Source of the DNA: Auanema rhodensis
Taxonomy: Eukaryota > Nematoda > Chromadorea > Rhabditida > Rhabditidae
Reading direction: 5' to 3'
DNA: 64,000 bases
Assembly (NCBI GenBank): GCA_964057225.1
Contig: OZ059899.1
Location: 1,612,001-1,676,000 of the forward strand
Positions 1-9,110 of the stretch are shown here, in pieces. The notes below the pieces were generated by a model. The model ran no database searches and was not told the origin of the DNA. It was given only the letters and a program-made list of their open reading frames with translations. Positions within the stretch are counted from its first letter, which is position 1. Every line of letters starts with the position of its first letter. The translations under genes were made by a program, and so were the position numbers.

Positions 1-38
1 ATATAAGTGTGAACTTATATCAGTTGATATCTCGGTGC

Positions 39-89
39 ATTTTTAAGCTAGCGCAAATCTGATAACACAGATCGACGCAGCTTAAAAAT
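39..89. repeat. Compound 51-nt hairpin within each monomer
   Basis: ATTTTTAAGCT (39-49) and AGCTTAAAAAT (79-89) are perfect 11-bp inverted arms. Inside them GCG (51-53) pairs with CGC (76-78) after a one-base bulge at A50, and ATCTG (57-61) pairs with CAGAT (68-72) across a 6-nt loop, with a 3x3 internal loop between. TGC (36-38) and GCA (92-94) could extend the base past a CC bulge. The same arrangement recurs in nearly every monomer. Variants inside the arms (for example cagcataaa, gctaacgc, gctaccgc, cactgatcg) break pairs with no compensating change that I saw, so an RNA-level constraint is not demonstrated. Confidence 0.85.
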
Positions 90-142
90 CCGCATCGAAT
101 GCACTATACTACATTGAGAAACGCTTAATACAAAAATTAGTA

Positions 143-207
143 ATGATCGTTTGAAAAATGATGCATTAGTGTATGTTGAGTTTCCATGTACACTCAACAT
201 TGCTTCC
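143..207. repeat. Near-invariant 65-bp segment of the monomer
   Basis: From atgatcgtttg to cattgcttcc, the monomers are almost identical across the window. The departures I noticed are single substitutions at 10660, 24351, 41202, 41568, 45765 and 48924, the ccaagtac change near 52470 and 55980, and T to A giving ctacc at 46871, 50030, 52136, 55646, 58103 and 62666. Several of these are copies of one event made by block duplication. The adjacent segments (about 119-142 and 224-285) vary far more. This could reflect a protein-binding requirement or simply recent homogenisation. Confidence 0.75.
173..200. repeat. Hairpin with 9-bp stem and 10-nt loop in the conserved segment
   Basis: ATGTTGAGT (173-181) and ACTCAACAT (192-200) are perfect reverse complements around a 10-nt loop. 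They lie within the least variable part of the monomer, and both arms look unchanged in essentially all copies. The loop has a substitution (ccaagtac) only near 52470 and 55980, which are copies of each other. An alternative pairing of GTGTATG with CATGTACAC, with a bulge, overlaps it. Confidence 0.85.
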
Positions 208-223
208 AAAAACATTTTGACAA

Positions 224-242
224 AAATTTTTTCGAAAAATTT
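224..242. repeat. A/T near-palindrome with central CG
   Basis: AAATTTTT and AAAAATTT flank a central tcg, and TTTTTCGAAAAA is itself a 12-bp palindrome. This is a major variable site. The centre is ttcgaaa in early copies, tttgaaa in many copies from about 12.1 kb onward, and ttccaaa in many copies from about 39 kb onward. A separate variant, acaaaactt, sits just upstream in some monomers. The state of this site is one of the most useful markers for assigning monomers to HOR classes. Confidence 0.8.
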
Positions 243-350
243 CAAAATAATTTAGCAAAAAGTAGATGTTTTTAGATTCCTTTATTCAAGGCAAAGACGA
301 TGGACAATGTTATTCAACGAAAAAATTAATTCTTCAGGGTGAAAATCGAG

Positions 351-372
351 GATATAAGTGTGAACTTATATC
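351..372. repeat. Junction hairpin with 9-bp stem and GTGA loop
   Basis: GATATAAGT and ACTTATATC are perfect reverse complements separated by GTGA. The element spans the last base of one monomer and the first 21 of the next, and recurs at essentially every junction. In RNA the loop would be GUGA, which fits the GNRA tetraloop pattern. Variant copies reading ttatacc (monomers starting 1052, 1401, 2803, 4203 and 5603) lose one pair near the base of the stem. A role such as cruciform formation, protein binding or RNA structure is inference only. Confidence 0.85.
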
Positions 373-1751
373 AGTTGATATCTCGGTGCATTTTTAAGCT
401 AGCGCAAATCTGATAACACAGATCGACGCAGCTTAAAAATCCGCATCGAATGCACTATACTACATTGAGAAACGCTCAATACAAAAACTAGTTATGATCG
501 TTTGAAAAATGATGCATTAGTGTATGTTGAGTTTCCATGTACACTCAACATTGCTTCCAAAAACATTTTGACAAAAATTTTTTCGAAAAATTTCAAAATA
601 ATTTAGCAAAAAGTAGATGTTTTTAGATTCCTTTTTTCAAGGCAAAGACGATGAACAATGTTATTCAACAAAAAAATTAGTTCTTCAGGGTGAAAATCGA
701 GGATATAAGTGTGAACTTATATCAGTTGATATCTCGGTGCATTTTTAAGCTAGCGCAAATCTGATAACACAGATCGACGCAGCTTAAAAATCCGCATCGA
801 GTGCACTATACTACATTGAGAAACGCTTGATACAAAAATTAGTAATGATCGTTTGAAAAATGATGCATTAGTGTATGTTGAGTTTCCATGTACACTCAAC
901 ATTGCTTCCAAAAACATTTTGACAAAAATTTTTTCGAAAAATTTCAAAATAATTTAGCAAAAAGTAGATGTTTTTAGATTTCTTTTTTCAAGGCAAAGAC
1001 GATGGACAATGTTATTCAGCGAAAATTATTTCTTCAGGGTGAAAATCGAGGATATAAGTGTGAACTTATACCAGTTGATATCTCGGTGCATTTTTAAGCT
1101 AGCGTAAATCTGATAACACAGATCGACGCAGCTTAAAAATCCGCATCGAATGCACTATACTACATTGAGAAACGCTTGATACAAAAATTAGTAATGATCG
1201 TTTGAAAAATGATGCATTAGTGTATGTTGAGTTTCCATGTACACTCAACATTGCTTCCAAAAACATTTTGACAAAAATTTTTTCGAAAAATTTCAAAATA
1301 ATTTAGCAAAAAGTAGATGTTTTTAGATTTCTTTTTTCAAGGCAAAGACGATGGACAATGTTATTCAGCGAAAATTATTTCTTCAGGGTGAAAATCGAGG
1401 ATATAAGTGTGAACTTATACCAGTTGATATCTCGGTGCATTTTTAAGCTAGCGCAAATCAGATAACACAGATCGACGCAGCTTAAAAATCCGCATTGAAT
1501 GCACTATACTACATTGAGAAACGCTCAATACAAAAACTAGTTATGATCGTTTGAAAAATGATGCATTAGTGTATGTTGAGTTTCCATGTACACTCAACAT
1601 TGCTTCCAAAAACATTTTGACAAAAATTTTTTCGAAAAATTTCAAAATAATTTAGCAAAAAGTAGATGTTTTTAGATTCCTTTTTTCAAGGCAAAGACGA
1701 TGGACAATGTTATTCAACAAAAAAATTAATTCTTCAGGGTGAAAATCGAGG

Positions 1752-3153
1752 ATATAAGTGTGAACTTATATCAGTTGATATCTCGGTGCATTTTTAAGCT
1801 AGCGCAAATCTGATAACACAGATCGACGCAGCTTAAAAATCCGCATCGAATGCACTATACTACATTGAGAAACGCTTAATACAAAAATTAGTAATGATCG
1901 TTTGAAAAATGATGCATTAGTGTATGTTGAGTTTCCATGTACACTCAACATTGCTTCCAAAAACATTTTGACAAAAATTTTTTCGAAAAATTTCAAAATA
2001 ATTTAGCAAAAAGTAGATGTTTTTAGATTCCTTTATTCAAGGCAAAGACGATGGACAATGTTATTCAACGAAAAAATTAATTCTTCAGGGTGAAAATCGA
2101 GGATATAAGTGTGAACTTATATCAGTTGATATCTCGGTGCATTTTTAAGCTAGCGCAAATCTGATAACACAGATCGACGCAGCTTAAAAATCCGCATCGA
2201 ATGCACTATACTACATTGAGAAACGCTCAATACAAAAACTAGTTATGATCGTTTGAAAAATGATGCATTAGTGTATGTTGAGTTTCCATGTACACTCAAC
2301 ATTGCTTCCAAAAACATTTTGACAAAAATTTTTTCGAAAAATTTCAAAATAATTTAGCAAAAAGTAGATGTTTTTAGATTCCTTTTTTCAAGGCAAAGAC
2401 GATGAACAATGTTATTCAACAAAAAAATTAGTTCTTCAGGGTGAAAATCGAGGATATAAGTGTGAACTTATATCAGTTGATATCTCGGTGCATTTTTAAG
2501 CTAGCGCAAATCTGATAACACAGATCGACGCAGCTTAAAAATCCGCATCGAGTGCACTATACTACATTGAGAAACGCTTGATACAAAAATTAGTAATGAT
2601 CGTTTGAAAAATGATGCATTAGTGTATGTTGAGTTTCCATGTACACTCAACATTGCTTCCAAAAACATTTTGACAAAAATTTTTTCGAAAAATTTCAAAA
2701 TAATTTAGCAAAAAGTAGATGTTTTTAGATTTCTTTTTTCAAGGCAAAGACGATGGACAATGTTATTCAGCGAAAATTATTTCTTCAGGGTGAAAATCGA
2801 GGATATAAGTGTGAACTTATACCAGTTGATATCTCGGTGCATTTTTAAGCTAGCGCAAATCAGATAACACAGATCGACGCAGCTTAAAAATCCGCATTGA
2901 ATGCACTATACTACATTGAGAAACGCTCAATACAAAAACTAGTTATGATCGTTTGAAAAATGATGCATTAGTGTATGTTGAGTTTCCATGTACACTCAAC
3001 ATTGCTTCCAAAAACATTTTGACAAAAATTTTTTCGAAAAATTTCAAAATAATTTAGCAAAAAGTAGATGTTTTTAGATTCCTTTTTTCAAGGCAAAGAC
3101 GATGGACAATGTTATTCAACAAAAAAATTAATTCTTCAGGGTGAAAATCGAGG
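1752..3153 (+). repeat. HOR block A, copy 2 (monomers 6-9)
   Basis: These four monomers repeat monomers 1, 2, 3 and 5 of the preceding block in the same order, variant for variant as far as I can see. The shared rare changes (gatgaac; aaatcagat; gcattgaatg) make recent block duplication by unequal exchange the simplest reading. This copy lacks the counterpart of monomer 4. Confidence 0.85.
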
Positions 3154-6100
3154 ATATAAGTGTGAACTTATATCAGTTGATATCTCGGTGCATTTTTAAG
3201 CTAGCGCAAATCTGATAACACAGATCGACGCAGCTTAAAAATCCGCATCGAATGCACTATACTACATTGAGAAACGCTTAATACAAAAATTAGTAATGAT
3301 CGTTTGAAAAATGATGCATTAGTGTATGTTGAGTTTCCATGTACACTCAACATTGCTTCCAAAAACATTTTGACAAAAATTTTTTCGAAAAATTTCAAAA
3401 TAATTTAGCAAAAAGTAGATGTTTTTAGATTCCTTTTTTCAAGGCAAAGACGATGGACAATGTTATTCAACGAAAAAATTATTTCTTCAGGGTGAAAATC
3501 GAGGATATAAGTGTGAACTTATATCAGTTGATATCTCGGTGCATTTTTAAGCTAGCGCAAATCTGATAACACAGATCGACGCAGCTTAAAAATCCGCATC
3601 GAGTGCACTATACTACATTGAGAAACGCTTGATACAAAAATTAGTAATGATCGTTTGAAAAATGATGCATTAGTGTATGTTGAGTTTCCATGTACACTCA
3701 ACATTGCTTCCAAAAACATTTTGACAAAAATTTTTTCGAAAAATTTCAAAATAATTTAGCAAAAAGTAGATGTTTTTAGATTCCTTTTTTCAAGGCAAAG
3801 ACGATGGACAATGTTATTCAGCGAAAATTATTTCTTCAGGGTGAAAATCGAGGATATAAGTGTGAACTTATATCAGTTGATATCTCGGTGCATTTTTAAG
3901 CTAGCGCAAATCTGATAACACAGATCGACGCAGCTTAAAAATCCGCATCGAATGCACTATACTACATTGAGAAAGGCTTAATACAAAAATTAGTTATGAT
4001 CGTTTGAAAAATGATGCATTAGTGTATGTTGAGTTTCCATGTACACTCAACATTGCTTCCAAAAACATTTTGACAAAAATTTTTTCGAAAAATTTCAAAA
4101 TAATTTAGCAAAAAGTAGATGTTTTTAGATTCCTTTTTTCAAGGCAAAGACGATGGACAATGTTATTCAGCGAAAATTATTTCTTCAGGGTGAAAATCGA
4201 GGATATAAGTGTGAACTTATACCAGTTGATATCTCGGTGCATTTTTAAGCTAGCGTAAATCTGATAACACAGATCGACGCAGCTTAAAAATCCGCATCGA
4301 ATGCACTATACTACATTGAGAAACGCTTAATACAAAAATTAGTAATGATCGTTTGAAAAATGATGCATTAGTGTATGTTGAGTTTCCATGTACACTCAAC
4401 ATTGCTTCCAAAAACATTTTGACAAAAATTTTTTCGAAAAATTTCAAAATAATTTAGCAAAAAGTAGATGTTTTTAGATTCCTTTTTTCAAGGCAAAGAC
4501 GATGGACAATGTTATTCAACGAAAAAATTAATTCTTCAGGGTGAAAATCGAGGATATAAGTGTGAACTTATATCAGTTGATATCTCGGTGCATTTTTAAG
4601 CTAGCGCAAATCTGATAACACAGATCGACGCAGCTTAAAAATCCGCATCGAGTGCATTATACTACATTGAGAAACGCTTGATACAAAAATTAGTAATGAT
4701 CGTTTGAAAAATGATGCATTAGTGTATGTTGAGTTTCCATGTACACTCAACATTGCTTCCAAAAACATTTTGACAAAAATTTTTTCGAAAAATTTCAAAA
4801 TAATTTAGCAAAAAGTAGATGTTTTTAGATTCCTTTTTTCAAGGCAAAGACGATGGACAATGTTATTCAACAAAAAAATTAATTCTTCAGGGTGAAAATC
4901 GAGGATATAAGTGTGAACTTATATCAGTTGATATCTCGGTGCATTTTTAAGCTAGCGCAAATCTGATAACACAGATCGACGCAGCTTAAAAATCCGCATC
5001 GAGTGCACTATACCACATTGAGAAACGCTTGATACAAAAATTAGTAATGATCGTTTGAAAAATGATGCATTAGTGTATGTTGAGTTTCCATGTACACTCA
5101 ACATTGCTTCCAAAAACATTTTGACAAAAATTTTTTCGAAAAATTTCAAAATAATTTAGCAAAAAGTAGATGTTTTTAGATTCCTTTTTTCAAGGCAAAG
5201 ACGATGGACAATGTTATTCAGCGAAAATTATTTCTTCAGGGTGAAAATCGAGGATATAAGTGTGAACTTATATCAGTTGATATCTCGGTGCATTTTTAAG
5301 CTAGCGCAAATCTGATAACACAGATCGACGCAGCTTAAAAATCCGCATCGAATGCACTATACTACATTGAGAAAGGCTTAATACAAAAATTAGTTATGAT
5401 CGTTTGAAAAATGATGCATTAGTGTATGTTGAGTTTCCATGTACACTCAACATTGCTTCCAAAAACATTTTGACAAAAATTTTTTCGAAAAATTTCAAAA
5501 TAATTTAGCAAAAAGTAGATGTTTTTAGATTCCTTTTTTCAAGGCAAAGACGATGGACAATGTTATTCAGCGAAAATTATTTCTTCAGGGTGAAAATCGA
5601 GGATATAAGTGTGAACTTATACCAGTTGATATCTCGGTGCATTTTTAAGCTAGCGCAAATCTGATAACACAGATCGACGCAGCTTAAAAATCCGCATCGA
5701 ATGCACTATACTACATTGAGAAACGCTTAATACAAAAATTAGTAATGATCGTTTGAAAAATGATGCATTAGTGTATGTTGAGTTTCCATGTACACTCAAC
5801 ATTGCTTCCAAAAACATTTTGACAAAAATTTTTTCGAAAAATTTCAAAATAATTTAGCAAAAAGTAGATGTTTTTAGATTCCTTTTTTCAAGGCAAAAAC
5901 GATGGACAATGTTATTCAACGAAAAAATTAATTCTTCAGGGTGAAAATCGAGGATATAAGTGTGAACTTATATCAGTTGATATCTCGGTGCATTTTTAAG
6001 CTAGCGCAAATCTGATAACACAGATCGACGCAGCTTAAAAATCCGCATCGAGTGCACTATACTACATTGAGAAACGCTTGATACAAAAATTAGTAATGAT

Positions 6101-6302
6101 CGTTTGAAAAATGATGCATTAGTGTATGTTGAGTTTCCATGTACACTCAACATTGCTTCCAAAAACATTTTGACAAAAATTTTTTCGAAAAATTTCAAGA
6201 TAATTTAGCAAAAAGTAGATGTTTTTAGATTCCTTTTTTCAAGGCAAAGACGATGGACAATGTTATTCAGCGAAAATTATTTCTTCAGGGTGAAAATCGA
6301 GG
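3154..6302 (+). repeat. Monomers 10-18, four-monomer HOR block B
   Basis: Monomers 11-13 (3505-4553) and 15-17 (4905-5953) repeat with a 1400-bp period. The order is gagtgcac with 349-bp length, then aaaggc with 349-bp length, then accagttg at the start. Monomer 18 (5954-6302) begins the cycle again. Monomer 14 (4554-4904) has a private gagtgcatta. Five of the eight 349-bp units of the window lie here. All units retain the block-A style of 3' end. Confidence 0.8.
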
Positions 6303-7706
6303 ATATAAGTGTGAACTTATATCAGTTGATATTTCGGTGCATTTTTAAGCTAGCGCAAATCTGATAACACAGATCGACGCAGCTTAAAAATCCGCATCGA
6401 ATGCACTATACTACATTGAGAAACGCTTAATACAAAAATTAGTAATGATCGTTTGAAAAATGATGCATTAGTGTATGTTGAGTTTCCATGTACACTCAAC
6501 ATTGCTTCCAAAAACATTTTGACAAAACTTTTTTCGAAAAATTTCAAAATAATTTAGCAAAAAGTAGATGTTTTTAGATTTCTTTTTTCAAGGCAAAGAC
6601 GATGGACAATGTTATTCAACGAAAAAATTATTTCTTCAGGGTGAAAATCGAGGATATAAGTGTGAACTTATATCAGTTGATATCTCGGTGCATTTTTAAG
6701 CTAGCGCAAATCTGATAACACAGATCGACGCAGCTTAAAAATCCGCATCGAATGCACTATACTACATTGAGAAACGCCTGATACAAAAATTAGTTATGAT
6801 CGTTTGAAAAATGATGCATTAGTGTATGTTGAGTTTCCATGTACACTCAACATTGCTTCCAAAAACATTTTGACAAAAATTTTTTCGAAAAATTTCAAAA
6901 TAATTTAGCAAAAAGTAGATGTTTTTAGATTCCATTTTTCAAGGCGAAGACGATAGACAATGTTATTCAACGAAAAAATTAATTCTTCAGGGTGAAAATC
7001 GAGGATATAAGTGTGAACTTATATCAGTTGATATCTCGGTGCATTTTTAAGCTAACGCAAATCTGATAACACAGATCGACGCAGCTTAAAAATCCGCATC
7101 GAATGCATTATACTACATTGAGAAACGCTTGATACAAAAATTAGTTATGATCGTTTGAAAAATGATGCATTAGTGTATGTTGAGTTTCCATGTACACTCA
7201 ACATTGCTTCCAGAAACAATTTGACAAAAATTTTTTCGAAAAATTTCAAAATAATTTAGCAAAAAGTAGATGTTTTTAGATTCCTTTTTTTAAGGCAAAG
7301 ACGATGGACAATGTTATTCAACGAAAAAATTAATTCTTCAGGGTGAAAATCGAGGATATAAGTGTGAACTTATATCAGTTGATATCTCGGTGCATTTTTA
7401 AGCTAGCGCAAATCTGATAACACAGATCGACGCAGCTTAAAAATCCGCATCGAATGCACTATACTACATTGAGAAACGCTCAATACACAAATTAGTTATG
7501 ATCGTTTGAAAAATGATGCATTAGTGTATGTTGAGTTTCCATGTACACTCAACATTGCTTCCAAAAACATTTTGACAAAAATTTTTTCGAAAAATTTCAA
7601 AATAATTTAGCAAAAAGTAGAGGTTTTTAGATTTCTTTTTTCAAGGCAAAGACGATGGACAATGTTATTCAACGAAAAAAATAATTCTTCAGGGTGAAAA
7701 TCGAGG
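6303..7706 (+). repeat. Four-monomer HOR block C, copy 1 (monomers 19-22)
   Basis: The order is: monomer 19 with acaaaactt and attatttc; 20 with gcctgatac and ggcgaagacgatagac; 21 with gctaacgc and ccagaaacaatt; 22 with ctcaatacac and agaggttt. The last three form the C-D-E trimer that recurs through to 11567. Confidence 0.8.
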
Positions 7707-9110
7707 ATATAAGTGTGAACTTATATCAGTTGATATCTCGGTGCATTTTTAAGCTAGCGCAAATCTGATAACACAGATCGACGCAGCTTAAAAATCCGCA
7801 TCGAATGCACTATACTACATTGAGAAACGCTTAATACAAAAATTAGTAATGATCGTTTGAAAAATGATGCATTAGTGTATGTTGAGTTTCCATGTACACT
7901 CAACATTGCTTCCAAAAACATTTTGACAAAAATTTTTTCGAAAAATTTCAAAATAATTTAGCAAAAAGTAGATGTTTTTAGATTTCTTTTTTCAAGGCAA
8001 AGACGATGGACAATGTTATTCAACGAAAAAATTATTTCTTCAGGGTGAAAATCGAGGATATAAGTGTGAACTTATATCAGTTGATATCTCGGTGCATTTT
8101 TAAGCTAGCGCAAATCTGATAACACAGATCGACGCAGCTTAAAAATCCGCATCGAATGCACTATACTACATTGAGAAACGCCTGATACAAAAATTAGTTA
8201 TGATCGTTTGAAAAATGATGCATTAGTGTATGTTGAGTTTCCATGTACACTCAACATTGCTTCCAAAAACATTTTGACAAAAATTTTTTCGAAAAATTTC
8301 AAAATAATTTAGCAAAAAGTAGATGTTTTTAGATTCCATTTTTCAAGGCGAAGACGATAGACAATGTTATTCAACGAAAAAATTAATTCTTCAGGGTGAA
8401 AATCGAGGATATAAGTGTGAACTTATATCAGTTGATATCTCGGTGCATTTTTAAGCTAACGCAAATCTGATAACACAGATCGACGCAGCTTAAAAATCCG
8501 CATCGAATGCATTATACTACATTGAGAAACGCTTGATACAAAAATTAGTTATGATCGTTTGAAAAATGATGCATTAGTGTATGTTGAGTTTCCATGTACA
8601 CTCAACATTGCTTCCAGAAACAATTTGACAAAAATTTTTTCGAAAAATTTCAAAATAATTTAGCAAAAAGTAGATGTTTTTAGATTCCTTTTTTTAAGGC
8701 AAAGACGATGGACAATGTTATTCAACGAAAAAATTAATTCTTCAGGGTGAAAATCGAGGATATAAGTGTGAACTTATATCAGTTGATATCTCGGTGCATT
8801 TTTAAGCTAGCGCAAATCTGATAACACAGATCGACGCAGCTTAAAAATCCGCATCGAATGCACTATACTACATTGAGAAACGCTCAATACACAAATTAGT
8901 TATGATCGTTTGAAAAATGATGCATTAGTGTATGTTGAGTTTCCATGTACACTCAACATTGCTTCCAAAAACATTTTGACAAAAATTTTTTCGAAAAATT
9001 TCAAAATAATTTAGCAAAAAGTAGATGTTTTTAGATTCCATTTTTCAAGGCGAAGACGATAGACAATGTTATTCAACGAAAAAATTAATTCTTCAGGGTG
9101 AAAATCGAGG
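7707..9110 (+). repeat. Four-monomer HOR block C, copy 2 (monomers 23-26), ending in a hybrid monomer
   Basis: Monomers 23-25 follow 19-21 at a 1404-bp offset. Monomer 26 (8760-9110) begins like the E-type (ctcaatacac) but ends like the C-type (ccatttttc, ggcgaagacgatagac). The switch lies between about offsets 140 and 255 of the monomer. This is what an unequal crossover or gene conversion between E and C monomers would leave. Confidence 0.8.

Larger units (their letters stand above)
1..351 (+). repeat. Reference monomer (monomer 1)
   Basis: This 351-bp unit is used here for offsets. By hand count it has 53 C and 57 G (31% G+C) and 12 CpG, at 33, 52, 73, 76, 91, 96, 122, 148, 233, 298, 318 and 347. 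Landmarks: junction palindrome 1-20, compound hairpin 39-89, variable segment about 119-142, near-invariant segment 143-207, A/T near-palindrome 224-242, variable segments about 253-285 and 310-332. Its variants include gtaatg at about 141, ctttattc at about 280 and caacgaaa at about 316. Monomer 6 (1752-2102) appears identical. Confidence 0.95.
1..1751 (+). repeat. HOR block A, copy 1 (monomers 1-5)
   Basis: Monomers 1, 2, 3 and 5 match monomers 6, 7, 8 and 9 of the next block by diagnostic variants: ctttattc in 1 and 6; ctcaatac with gatgaac in 2 and 7; gagtgcac with a 349-bp length in 3 and 8; aaatcagat with gcattgaatg in 5 and 9. Monomer 4 (1052-1400) has no partner. It is either an extra unit in this copy or a unit lost from the next. 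Confidence 0.85.

Noticed and set aside
39-89. Hammerhead or other self-cleaving ribozyme, as known in some animal satellites
   Set aside because: The hammerhead core CTGATGA with a matching GAAA was not found on either strand of the monomer. The nearest string is ctgataa, and the hairpin has no three-way junction.
39-94. tRNA gene or tRNA-derived SINE
   Set aside because: The B-box-like GATCGACGC is not embedded in a T arm, no cloverleaf or anticodon arm can be drawn, and the A and B boxes are too close together.
48-245. 65-codon open frame on the minus strand, recurring in about 20 monomers (for example 750-947, 11615-11812, 21794-21991)
   Set aside because: It is open only where the variable site near offset 142 reads gtaatg or ggtatg. 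In most monomers gttatg puts a TAA stop in frame. It lies wholly inside the satellite unit, overlaps the hairpins and has no recognisable domain, so it is a chance frame in repeat DNA.
228-245. CENP-B box (NTTCGNNNNANNCGGGN)
   Set aside because: tTTCGaaaaA matches the first half, but the CGGG half is absent on both strands, and many monomers lose even the TTCG.
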